DNA of 64,000 bases from NCBI GenBank assembly GCA_019096065.1, contig JAGUCH010000002.1, forward strand, positions 4,848,501-4,912,500, read 5' to 3'. The notes beneath the pieces are model-generated. The model saw only the letters and a list, made by a program, of their open reading frames with translations. It was not told the origin of the DNA and did not search any database. Positions 1 through 9,949 of this stretch are shown here, piece by piece (the first letter of the stretch is position 1; each line of letters opens with the position of its first letter). This stretch comes from Paracyclopina nana. Its lineage: Eukaryota > Arthropoda > Copepoda > Cyclopoida > Cyclopettidae. Made by a program: the position numbers and the translations under genes.

Positions 1-2214
1 GTGTACTTGTGGACAGATTCGCAGGTGGTACTCATGTGGATAGCCAAACCCGCTAGAAATTGGAAATTATTTGTCGGCAGACGAGTATCAGAGGTTTTCG
101 AGTTAACTCACATGTTCACATGGAACCACATCAAAGGCACACTGAATCCAAGTGACAAACCAACGAGAGGAGTATCTGCCAAAGATCTAGCTGAAGATAA
201 AGTATGGAAACATGGTCCAGACTTTCTTCTAGGTCCAGAGGAATCATATCCACATGAAGAACTCAAAGTTACCGATGATGACATCGCAGCAGCACAAAAA
301 GCAGAGAAGAAAATTGTCAGTGCTGTGGAAAATTTCGTCAGGGCGGGAGAAAGCATAGTGCCATTGCATCTTATTCCATCAGAGCAACAGAAGTTAGCAT
401 GGAAAAGATGGCATTACTGCGAAGATTTCCCACTAGACATTACTGTTCTAAAATACAGAGCGATCATCAGAAAGTATGCGTTTCTGGCCCGGTGGAAAAG
501 ATTGGCTGTAAAAGAGCTAAAAACCAAGCTTGTCACCAAAGGCAAAGAGCCAGAACCACACGAGTTACAAAAAGCAGAGTGCATCATCATGGGCATATTT
601 CAACAAAAAGAATACAAGACGGAGCTTGACTTTTTCTATGCACATGCGAAGTGGCCAAAAGTTTCCAGACTTGCTGCACTCAATGCGTTTATTGGACATT
701 ATGGAGAATTACGCATGAGAGGAAGAACATATCAAGGAGAGCCAACCTGGATTGGACGAAACAGGATCATAGTGCCGGCGGCATTAGCAGTGCAAGTCTG
801 TCAGGACATTCACGAATCAATGGGCCATGGATATGGAGTGACAACTTTAGTTTCAAAACTACAAGAGAATTACTTCGTCAGGGGAGCGTCTGCCATATTT
901 CAGAGCCTGATGAGAAGATGCTGGCAGTGCACAGTCGCCCAAGCCAAAGTAATGAGACAAGTGATGGCACCATTACCTGCAAACTTCTTGGTGTCTGCCA
1001 GCGAGATGTTTCCCTTCAAAAGGATATCCATAGACTATGCTGGCCCATTCGTAGTCAAATATGGCAGAGGCAACACAAAACTTTACGTGCTAATTGCGCT
1101 CTGTAGAGACACCAAAGCAATACACGTGGAAGTCACTCCTGACATGACCACCACAAGCCTGAAAAATGCGTTGGATAGAATGGTAGCTCGCACTGGCCCA
1201 CCTCAGCAAATAAGGAGTGACCAGGGGGCGGGGCTCAAGAAATTAAGGATGGAAATCGTGCACAATCCCAGACACAAAGAACTTATGGAAAGATTGCAAA
1301 CAGTGGACTGGGATGAGTTGAGACAACAGTCTTCAAAAATAGGCGTGGCCGAATGGAGGTTCTCCCCGCCCTACGGCCCTAACTGTAATGGGTTGGCCGA
1401 GGCAGCCGTGAAGAATTGGAAAAAGGCCATGTATCGAATAGCTGGCGAACATCTTCTCACATTTGAAGAATTCAGAACATTAGCCCAACGAGCAGAAGGC
1501 ATTGTGAACGGCAGGCCTATTGGGCAAGTAGATGGGCACATATTAACCCCCAACCATTTTACAATGAGAGGCCCAGGAGGAGAATTACTTCCCAGCATCG
1601 ATCCAAGTGACATAGACACGCTACCGAAGAGATACGCCGTCATTGAAAGGTGCCTCCAAGATCTCTGGAACTTCTGGATAAAAGGTTGGCTCACCAGAGT
1701 TCAAAAACTGCCAAAATGGTGCAACTTTATACGGTCGGTCAAAGTGGGAGATCCCGTTGTTTTGGTTGATCCTAGACAGTTCACCAAAAAGAACACTTGG
1801 AGACTTGGTGTGATAGAAAAAGTGTACCTCAACACTGACGGCTTAATTCGACGTGTCATTGTAAAATACGCCGTCACTCAGCAGACAAAAAAGGGAGAAA
1901 GCATCACAAAGTTCAAGTATGCTGAAAGGCCAATACAACACTTAATTCCCTTGCCCACGCTAGCTGAGGAAGACCAAGCTCAAATTGTGCCCCGGATGAA
2001 AGTAACTGAAGAAAGAGCAGACAACGTTGAAGATCCGATTGTGGTAGAAGAATTGGATTACTCCGAATTAGACGACGAAGATGATGCCCTCGAACGAAAA
2101 TGTTTGATTCCGGATTTGAAGATAAGCCTTGAAGATGATGAAGATTTTCTTCATGGACCAGTAGCCACGAGAACACGAGCTCAAAGAAAAACTGCCAAAC
2201 CTGAAATCGCGTGA
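1..2214 (+). mobile_element. BEL/Pao LTR retrotransposon pol, 3' part (RNase H end, integrase, DUF5641)
   Basis: Open frame from the window edge to a TGA at 2212-2214; the element continues to the left, so the first codon here is not the start. It opens in the RNase H region (WTDSQVVLMWI), followed by the link motif NHIKGTLNPSD typical of Pao-type polyproteins. A zinc-binding H2C2 motif lies near residues 267-312 (H...H...CWQC). The integrase core follows, with its acidic triad visible: D in SIDYAGPF, D in IRSDQGAG and E in GLAEAAVK. The C-terminal part (about 570-650) matches the DUF5641 domain found after BEL/Pao integrases. An acidic tail ends the protein. No stop or frameshift interrupts the 737 codons, so this copy may be young. 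Gag, protease and reverse transcriptase are outside the window. Confidence 0.93.
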
Positions 2215-2698
2215 TAAAGAAGTGATGCTCATTATATTCCATTAATTCGTGCTTTGTATGTAATTATGTCTTTAGCAGTAATGTGTAACTCGCAACCTCT
2301 CGCTAATCATAAGCTCGGTAATTACTGATTTAGATGAGAAACGCTGCGGAAAATAAACACTTACCGTCTTGGCTTTTAACCGAACACATGTGCAAGGAGT
2401 TGATTTTCTTTAATCGTGTCATGAGGGGGCGACTAATCATTCTTGTTTTTAGTTTGATTTACATCGCTTAGCCACCAGATCACACTGATCTACATCTTTC
2501 CTGGCACCCATACCTCGAAGACCTTCAGTTTTTGACGTAGCTCGTGTGCCATCGCCAACAGTATTGTATAATTCAAATTTCCCGCTCACAGATATTCCGC
2601 GACCTCAAAAATAATCCATCCCAATAAATTGTTCGCCAAATCGCAACAACTTCCGGGAAGCCCGCCGCTCACTACGTAAAAAATTAAAAAGCCCGAAA
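2215..2698. other. Spacer after BEL pol, possible 3' LTR remnant
   Basis: No coding exon seen. It holds an AATAAA hexamer at 2352-2357 and a short purine run at about 2424-2430 (GAGGGGG) that could be a polypurine tract. I could not match this stretch to 5738-6060, so no LTR pair is visible; the 5' LTR of the BEL copy would be outside the window. Confidence 0.4.
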
Positions 2699-5600
2699 AT
2701 GAGTGATCACGGCCAAGATTCTGACGATCAGCCCACCCCTGGGACCTCAGGTAATGACAGCCTTGATTTTAAGATCCCTCAAGCCCCATCCAGGCCCATC
2801 AAACGGGAGCCTGCAGCCAACGATAAGGTTGGACTCCATGTTACGCCTACCGACGTAAAGAGGGAAATTGATCTTGATCAAACTTATACGGTAGAGTCCC
2901 CAACGAAAAGGCAAAAACCTTCTCCCTCCCTCGGGGTCGTGGAAAGTGAGCTTCAAAGCTGTGAAATCCCCCCCCAGCTTCTGCCATTAGTTATGAGAAC
3001 ACCTCAGGTTCCCTTCAACCAAGCCCTTTTCCAAGGAGAAATCATCGCTCCTGTTGAGCAACCATCATTCTCGTCAACCTCGTCAGGAGACCAGCTGGTG
3101 GAAGAAGATCCCTGGAACCTGGGTCAGGAGCGAGGAACTCTCATTGGCAAAAATATTCCTCATCCTCTCCTCACAAAGCTGCTGTCGACCACATTTCAAA
3201 TCTCACCCGTCAATTGGCTACAAACTATAAGATCTACTTTTCCAGAAATTAACTTCGATGCCACCAAGGACAAGCAGCCTCATGACATCACGGAAACGCA
3301 GGACATGGAGAAGAACTACTTCCTCATGGCAGTTGGTGCTGGGGACTGCTTCTTCATCAACGAGTTGCTGGAAATGGACCCAGCCGAAGCCATCCAAATC
3401 TACCGGACGTGCTCTACAGCCATCTTAGCCCCGTCTGAGGATCACGGTGCAAAAGGAGAGCACGATACGAGGCCTGAAGAAGAGATTCTCTTCCGACCTT
3501 TACAGGCTCTTTACAAGGACATCCACCGTCTCATCACCTTAAGAAGTGATCATCTCCCATTGGCCGTCATGTCATTCACCCATCCGGAGCTGTTTTACAA
3601 CGTGACGTCATGCATCCAGGCTCAGGTCGGAAACTTGAGGATTACTCCGTACTTGACTGCCATCACGGATGCCAATGAAATCGAAGATGCACGCAAGCTG
3701 TCCAAGAAGCTGTTGGAGATCTCCAGGCTGATTTCCAAACTAGCCATCATTGCACAGTCGCAGCTGCCGGATGCCAATGACGACATCAAATACACAGCCA
3801 GCCGGATCACGTTGGAAGAGAAGAATTGGCCGGTACTTGTCTCCCGATTCAAGATGCTTGCGTACAGCAACCCTGCGGCTGCTGTAAAGCTCTTCATGGA
3901 AGCTCAGTTTCCTGATGAGCTGGCCTTAGCCAAAGCATTCGAAGGAGTGGTGCCCATCGAAGCGAGACCTACTGCCACAATCTTTCCTCCACCACAAGGA
4001 TACACTATCACTGATTTCACGTGCCCCATCGCCAAGTTCATGGTCAAGCAAGAATATGCCATCCAAACGCAGAAAAAATGCGTTTTTCCGGAAAATTTGA
4101 CTTGCGGGCACACATTCTGCAAATTCAAAATGGTGCCATTGAAGAAAGAAGATTACCACAACTTGGACGATCAGGAGAAAATCTTTGCTCATTATCCTTT
4201 GAGCCAAGCAAAAAATGATCGCAAATTGAAGCAAGGAAGATTGGAGTGCACCGACAACGAGCAAGAAGACACAGTATATGTCGATGCAACAATAGCTGAA
4301 GAACAATGGACTGAGCTCATGGAGGAGACTGACATCATTGGAGAAATGTACAGGTATGGAGTCTGCAGCCTCCTGGTCACGCCTTGGACCCCTCACCAGT
4401 TGGCCAAGCGACTGGCAGAAGGAGAAAAGCCACCACCACACGGCTTTACAGCTCTCACCTTGGGCACGCTCACTGGAAAAATTCTCAAAATCCAGTGCAA
4501 TTATCCTGGAGAGGGCAAGCCAATGGAGCGAGACATCCCTGACGAAGTAATTCAATTGCTGAAGTCAGACCAAGTAGCAAAATGCTCTTTTGGCATCGTC
4601 GGCGAAGCTCGCATCAAAAGTCTAGGCATCAATATGCAAAATGTAGTGGATCTGTCCAACCTTGTGGTTCTGGCATTTCCACAGCCAGACCTCGAGCCCA
4701 CCGCAGTCCTCAACACCCTCCACTTTTACCTCAAGAAGGTGGAAGCTCCAGTCGTGCCATTTCTCCAGAAGTCGGCCCAGCATGGCACTCCCAAGACGAT
4801 CGACGGTGTAAACCTCTATGTCAATCCGGACACAGAGGATTTTGCAACACCAATCAAGTGCTGGTCAAACAAGGCCAAACTTTACGTCAAGGTCGTCCAT
4901 CATGGGAGTTTGTCAATCCCAGTTGCCATTGCCACTAAGGCATTACTGCAGCTCAATCTTGGGGACAACACCAACGTTTTACCGTACATCCATTGGACGC
5001 TAGCCCTTGTTCAAGGCCAAACAAGATTCGGTGCCACGAGCAGGCCAAAGTCAATGAATGTGGCCCCATTTGGACACTCGTCTGTCAGACAAGTCGTAAG
5101 ACGTGAGCCTTCAATCGCAAAATATTATGATGTAGCGCCATCCCAATTCATTAATTCGGGAATGGCAGTAATGCGAATCATCAAGGCTTACAACAATCGC
5201 TATCCCCTCGACTTGGATGCCGTGGACGCCCAATTTGCTCTTCAGCTGAAATGGATCATTGGCAAGCAGGAAGATATCTCCTTCGAGGCATTACTGCGCA
5301 TGATTTTTAAGAAATCAAACAGCTGCATCCACTGCTGTCCACACTGCGCATCACCAGAGCACGAGCAGCCCACACAAGAATGCCTGGAAATAATTCAGAA
5401 GTGCATCAATCCTCAATGCCAAGAAGAGGGCCACAACCTCGCGAATTGCCCCATGACAATGACTCGGTGCACTGTTTGCAAGCAGTTAGGGCATCTCCCA
5501 AAACATCATGTAAAGCCCATGCCGCAGCTAATGATGGAGTTCGTTCTTTGCTCCCTTCTTCATTATCAAGGATACCGAATTTGCAACAATGTCAGGTTCG

Positions 5601-5737
5601 GATTACTCCCCAGCGGTACCACTGAAGCAGGCCGACAAAAATTCCAAATCGTTTTCAACCAAATCGAAGACGTCGACGCAGCTCTTTTACCGTTGCCACC
5701 AAAGGAAGACAAGAACTTCCAGGAGTTGCTCAACTAG
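2699..5737 (+). CDS. Uncharacterised 1012-aa protein with C-terminal Cys/His clusters, probably retroelement-associated
   Basis: One uninterrupted frame of 1012 codons with no intron, unlike every cellular gene nearby, opening at AAAATGAGTG. The N-terminus (about 1-130) is polar with two Lys-rich stretches. A middle region contains CGHTFCKF (near 468) and a stretch around 630-655 (RIKSLGI then VVDLSNL) that weakly resembles the fold of RNase D/DnaQ-like exonucleases; this is only a pattern impression. Near residues 890-950 are Cys/His clusters (CIHCCPHC, CINPQCQEEGH, CTVCKQLGH) resembling zinc knuckles. AATAAA follows at 5872-5877. The position right after a BEL pol gene and the lack of introns suggest a transposon-borne gene (gag-like or accessory), but no protease, polymerase or LTRs accompany it. 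I do not recognise the family. Confidence 0.6.
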   Translation: MSDHGQDSDDQPTPGTSGNDSLDFKIPQAPSRPIKREPAANDKVGLHVTPTDVKREIDLDQTYTVESPTKRQKPSPSLGVVESELQSCEIPPQLLPLVMRTPQVPFNQALFQGEIIAPVEQPSFSSTSSGDQLVEEDPWNLGQERGTLIGKNIPHPLLTKLLSTTFQISPVNWLQTIRSTFPEINFDATKDKQPHDITETQDMEKNYFLMAVGAGDCFFINELLEMDPAEAIQIYRTCSTAILAPSEDHGAKGEHDTRPEEEILFRPLQALYKDIHRLITLRSDHLPLAVMSFTHPELFYNVTSCIQAQVGNLRITPYLTAITDANEIEDARKLSKKLLEISRLISKLAIIAQSQLPDANDDIKYTASRITLEEKNWPVLVSRFKMLAYSNPAAAVKLFMEAQFPDELALAKAFEGVVPIEARPTATIFPPPQGYTITDFTCPIAKFMVKQEYAIQTQKKCVFPENLTCGHTFCKFKMVPLKKEDYHNLDDQEKIFAHYPLSQAKNDRKLKQGRLECTDNEQEDTVYVDATIAEEQWTELMEETDIIGEMYRYGVCSLLVTPWTPHQLAKRLAEGEKPPPHGFTALTLGTLTGKILKIQCNYPGEGKPMERDIPDEVIQLLKSDQVAKCSFGIVGEARIKSLGINMQNVVDLSNLVVLAFPQPDLEPTAVLNTLHFYLKKVEAPVVPFLQKSAQHGTPKTIDGVNLYVNPDTEDFATPIKCWSNKAKLYVKVVHHGSLSIPVAIATKALLQLNLGDNTNVLPYIHWTLALVQGQTRFGATSRPKSMNVAPFGHSSVRQVVRREPSIAKYYDVAPSQFINSGMAVMRIIKAYNNRYPLDLDAVDAQFALQLKWIIGKQEDISFEALLRMIFKKSNSCIHCCPHCASPEHEQPTQECLEIIQKCINPQCQEEGHNLANCPMTMTRCTVCKQLGHLPKHHVKPMPQLMMEFVLCSLLHYQGYRICNNVRFGLLPSGTTEAGRQKFQIVFNQIEDVDAALLPLPPKEDKNFQELLN

Positions 5738-6057
5738 TTGCACGTAGTTGAGGAGGGGGCTGAAACTGGTGCGAAGGCCTCTCCGACGCTCTACCGCAAG
5801 TTCAGCTTTACAGCCTCCCAACCTCTCCATTGCATGTTTATGGATTTTATCTTTATGATCTCAGCACCGATAATAAACACAGTATTCTGACCGCCATTAC
5901 TCAGAGTAGTCACGCTTTTAGGGAGATTTTCTCTCTTTATTAGACTATCAGCTATCTTTTATTTCATCTATATCAAGTAGAAGATGCGTGCTGACCTCGG
6001 CTTTACAGCTGTCATAGTGATTCCGAGTGCTCTGTTTTAGACCTTTTGACAGACTCT
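5738..6057. other. Short spacer between the 1012-aa frame and the CIB gene
   Basis: Contains the AATAAA at 5872-5877 that may end the plus-strand transcript and a purine run at about 5750-5757. No EF-hand-coding exon of the CIB gene is visible on the minus strand here. Confidence 0.5.
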
Positions 6058-6453
6058 TCAAGTTGCAAGTGCCCTGCAACAAGCTTTGACTTGAATAGGA
6101 GCATTTTCACTGAGAACAGACACCATATCTAGAAAGTCCTCAAAAGTCATTGATCCATCGTCCGACGTAGCGAAAATCTCACACAGTCTCTCCCCAAAGG
6201 GATTTTCTTTCAGTTCTGGGAAGAAAGTGCGGACGGCTGTCAGAGGAACTCTTTCCCCGCAAGGGTTTGTATCGATCTCAGACTCATTCATTAGACGAAA
6301 CCTTTCATAGCACCTACAATAGCTTGGGATTAGCACTGATTTTAGTGGCTTAATTATGAACCCTTACAGCAAAATGTGCCCCTTTTTCAGGAATGTCAAA
6401 CTTATCCATTGATCAATTTTTTCCTCTGGTAGTTTGCTAGGTGTAGAGCCCAT
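6058..6453 (-). CDS. Calcium- and integrin-binding protein (CIB family), 5' exons only
   Basis: EF-hand adaptor of the CIB1/CIB2 family; the family binds integrin alpha tails and, for CIB2/3, TMC channel complexes. Exon 1 is 6453..6368: start MGSTPSKLPEEK, with Gly2 and Ser6 fitting N-myristoylation, then SLTFLKKGHILL, the CIB helix seen as LTFLTKQEILL in human CIB1. The donor is CT|GTAAGG. Exon 2 opens at 6313 (CYERFRLMNESE) and contains PELKENPFGERLCEIF and MTFEDFLDMVSVLSENAP, both CIB hallmarks. The frame stops at 6058 after VKA, just where other CIBs continue into the two calcium-binding EF-hands. A splice near 6081 (weak GTTGCA or GCAGGG donor) to exons left of the window is likely. Otherwise the gene is truncated. 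CIB1 versus CIB2 is unresolved. Confidence 0.85.
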
Positions 6454-6540
6454 GGCAAATCGGCTCGATATGACATTTTGATAAGGCAACTCGTAAGATA
6501 AGAGCATGAGTCATTTGCAGTATTTACAATATATATTTCA

Positions 6541-7914
6541 TCAATATCTTGGAGGTCCACGAAAGCTTCCATGAGGAGGTGGAGGCATAGGGGCTCCACT
6601 ACTCGGAAGAGGCGGATACCCAGACCCAGCAGAATACATACCATATTGCCCTGAAGGAGGCGCCACACCCTGCACATTGGGAGCGTACACTTGTCCTGGG
6701 GGAGGAGGGGGTGCGTATCCTGGATAGGCACCTCCAGCTGCTGCGTGCATAGGATACATTCCCTCAGCGGATGGTGGTAACGGTGGCCTGGGAGGATAAT
6801 TCATTCCCATCAATGGAGCCGCTACTGGCGCAGAAGGGGGCGGGGGTATGGGTAGCTTGGGAGGCATAGGAGGCATTGCCTGGCCAGGAGGATATGGGGG
6901 CGTTTGCGGCCGAGATTTTGGCCTCGATGCACCTTGTATTGGAGTAGCGGGCTTACTCCCCGGCATCGGAGCCACAGGGGGCGGCTTTACCTTGGCAGGC
7001 TTCATGGGAGCTATTGGAGCAGCTGTAAAGAGCCAATCATTAAAAAAAAGATCGTGATGCTCATCAATAACTATTACGTTTGGGAGCTGCTCCAGGAGGA
7101 GGAGTGACGGCAGCTTCTTTAGTTGCAGTGACAGGCTGATTGTAGAGATCGAGCACTTGATGGCAGATTTCTTCCAGATCAGTGGTGTAGAGATTTTCCA
7201 CATACTGATCCCACCAGTGATTCTGATTCGGCTGCCGGCTCACCCAATCTTTGACCTCAAACTTGGAAAGCTTCACCGCCAAATACATGACAGCGATCGC
7301 AATGATTTCTGGCTCCCATTGCAAGCAAAGTGTGGTGCATAATGAGTCGTTGACAAATGTCCATGACATTTGCACCATTTTCTGCAACTTGGCTTGGTCA
7401 CCTTTGAGGCTCTTAGCGAATTTTATGATTGATGCGTAGGGGTGCTCCACTTGCAAGTCAAATTTGATTGTTTGCAACAACACACGCTCTAGCATCATGA
7501 TTTCTTCCCTCGGGTCTCTACCGAAGGTGGCAAATTGTCTGTCGTTGGTTAAGTCTCTGACCATTTTGACAATGTCTTTGCTCTTTTTGGGCGTCTCCTC
7601 CGCTTTGCCGGCCAGAAAGAGGCAACATGTCGAGACCACATGCCTGGGAAAGTCTTGGAAAGCGTGGAACATGTAGAACCGATGGAAATAAACGGCCCCA
7701 GTCGCCATGGTGTTGTGACTGAGATTCAGAGCTTTGCCAAGCTCCATGATAAATCTGGAATCAAATCGTCAGCTCTTCTGCCGGCTCTAAGTGACATTTG
7801 TTCAATTTACCGTACTCCCTCTCGACGATATCTGGTCTCGGTCTCGTAGTCCATTCCCTTTTCATGGGAAGGAGTTAGACGAATGTCCTTCTTCTCCCAA
7901 TACCAAGAAGGCAT
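6541..7914 (-). CDS. CCNK: Cyclin K
   Basis: Regulatory partner of CDK12/CDK13; these complexes phosphorylate the RNA polymerase II C-terminal domain in the nucleus and support transcription of long and DNA-repair genes. Exons 7914..7811, 7754..7078 and 7022..6541 join in frame to 420 aa. The N-terminus ([16 protein letters not shown], then [10 protein letters not shown]) matches human CCWYWDKKDLAHTPS and RYRREGARFI. The first cyclin box carries [31 protein letters not shown] and [11 protein letters not shown]; the second contains [19 protein letters not shown]. The last exon codes a Pro/Gly/Tyr-rich tail, as in vertebrate cyclin K but shorter. Both introns are GT-AG (58 and 55 nt). A possible non-coding 5' exon ends near a GTAAGC around 8000. 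The CIB start codon lies 87 bp past the stop on the same strand. Confidence 0.96.
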
Positions 7915-8269
7915 GTCGGCAAAATTAGTTTCCACAAAATCACAAAATGTAGCTGTTTTGGTGTCTGGCTTTGTTGTTGACTCAACTGAGCTTACTTTTC
8001 TCTTCCAGTTGGCGGAAAATTATGCGTAAACTCACAAAACCTTTCTTTCGTGCCTTTGTGACGGCGCCTATAAAGCTTGGGGTGCGGGTGAGAAAAATAC
8101 CATTTTTATAGAAACCCTTATCTAGTTTTCCACACTTAAAGTATCACAAAGATTCAACAAATCAACAATTATAAAGGTAAATATTTGTGGCCATGGTTGA
8201 TTGAGGAAATAAAATTTCGTCCGCACACATGTCTCAAGCTCACGGAATCCATGATAATTTTCCATATTT

Positions 8270-8812
8270 ATAGTCCCACCATCAACTTTTGAACTAAGCA
8301 TGATTTCTCCTAAACGTGTTGTCCTACCTTGATTATATGACTTTTAATCCCACCAATTTATTTTTGTCCCACCTTCCATATTGTCCCACCTTGATTCTTC
8401 TATGACCTTCCTACTCCACATTTTGTGTCTCACCATATTATTTGTCCCACCATGACTTTTAATTCCACCATTATATTTTTGTCCACCTTCCATATTGTCC
8501 CACCTTGATTTACAGTGACCTTCTCACTCCACATTTTGTGTCTCAACATATTTATTTGTCCTACCATGACTTTTAATCCCCCCAATTTATTTTTGTCCCA
8601 CCTTCCATTTTGTCCCACCTTGATTTATCATTGACCTTCTCACAACACTTTTTGTGTCTCACCATAAATTGTGTCCCACTATTATATTTTTGTCAATCTC
8701 GAGTGGGATTAAAAGTCATGATGGTACAAATAATATGGTGAGACACAAAATGTGGAGTGAGAAGGTTACAGAAAATCAAGGTGGGACAAAAATATAATGG
8801 TGGGATCAAATG
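8270..8812. repeat. Foldback-like repeat of short GTCCCACC units
   Basis: Between 8270 and 8695 a unit of roughly 120 bp recurs with variation: TTGTCCCACC, then TTGATTY, then a CTTCTCACTCCACATTTTG-like block, TGTCTCACCAT and ATGACTTTTAATCC. From about 8696 to 8812 the same blocks appear in reverse complement (GGGATTAAAAGTCATGATGG, TGAGACACAAAATGTGGAGT, CAAGGTGGGACAAAA). The whole can fold into a long imperfect hairpin. No coding potential seen. Confidence 0.75.
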
Positions 8813-8814
8813 TC

Positions 8815-9060
8815 AAATGAATTAACTTTTATCCACACATTTTTTGTGCATTGTTAGGCCTCCCAAGGGTGTCTCAGAGAATGGGCTAAAAGTTGTCGTC
8901 ATGCATGCTCACTGTGGTCCATGGGCTGATAGGGATCAAATGCGGTCAGTTCGCCAGTGCGCCGAGTTCACCAGTGGTACACTTTTGCGCAACCCGTCTG
9001 AGACACCCATAGGGGGCCTAAAAAGGCACAAAAAATGGGTGGATAAAAGTTAATTCATTT
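8815..9060. mobile_element. 246-bp inverted-repeat element (MITE-like)
   Basis: The left end begins AAATGAATTAACTTTTATCC and the right end is its reverse complement. The match runs about 60 bp, through ATTTTTTGTGC, TTAGGCC and GGGTGTCTCAG, with a few mismatches. The middle of about 120 bp holds a segment (GCGCAACCCGTCT) that recurs in similar form at 9878-9890. No target-site duplication could be fixed by eye, and it carries no gene. Confidence 0.8.
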
Positions 9061-9949
9061 GGCTGTGAGAGGGGTCAAAAGTTTTCCTACATAAGACTTT
9101 CCCAAAACATCTGCTAGGGCACATATCTTCCCTCCCAGGGGCCCGAGGGCAAAACCCTTAGCTTTGGTACAGTGACTACTTAGGGGTAGATCTTCCAAAT
9201 GGCCCATAATATTTTGAGAAAGTTCTCGGGTCTACTGAATGGATTCTTCAAGGGAGTCAGTCAGTGGTCCTTAAAATTTCTGTCACCTAATCCAATATTG
9301 CTGGACCAAATAATTTCTCACTATTTTATGATTTCAAATATGATTTTGATTATCATGAAATTGTGGATACCATCACACTTTTTTCGAAGATCATCCTTGA
9401 TTGATTTTTCACACTCCCTTGCAGGACCTTTTATTTTAATTTTTTTCATAAATATATTTTTTTCTGAAAATGCAAAGAGCCATTATAAAAGATACAGGTA
9501 ATTTGGAAAGCTTAAAATATGTGTTTTCCAATTACAAAAATATGTTGTGAAAACCTGAATTATTTGTTCCTTTATTAGTTTAGCAGCTGTTTCATCTTAA
9601 AATTTAGTTCTTTAAGACCTTCAAACCCAGGCACAACTAAACTAAGTTTTTTCAACTTAGATCTTAGTCCCCTGATCCAAAAAGGCGTGTGCTTTAAAAT
9701 CCACCTTTTTTTATCATAAAACCCACCAATATTTTAGATCCTAAAACCCACCACATTTTAAGCCTAAGTGGCGGCGGCCATATATTTAGCATTCATGCGT
9801 TCCATTTTCAAATTGATGAAAAAAAACACTGATAGATAAATTTACTTTTCATAGCGCACCGAGTGTGCCTTTTGCTGCAACCCGTCTATTAGTGAACCAG
9901 ATGAGTAACCAAAGGCAATAAAGTTTTCATAGAAAACTCGTTTTATTAA
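9061..9949. other. Non-coding stretch downstream of MTPAP
   Basis: AT-rich, no exon-like frame. Around 9720-9770 a short run of AAACCCACCA-type repeats occurs. The MTPAP polyadenylation hexamer (minus-strand AATAAA, 9947..9942) lies at the right edge, 3 nt after the stop codon. Confidence 0.5.

Noticed and set aside
3926-4555. 209-codon minus-strand frame inside the 1012-aa gene
   Set aside because: Fully antisense to an intact longer frame, with no domain; a shadow of its codon use.
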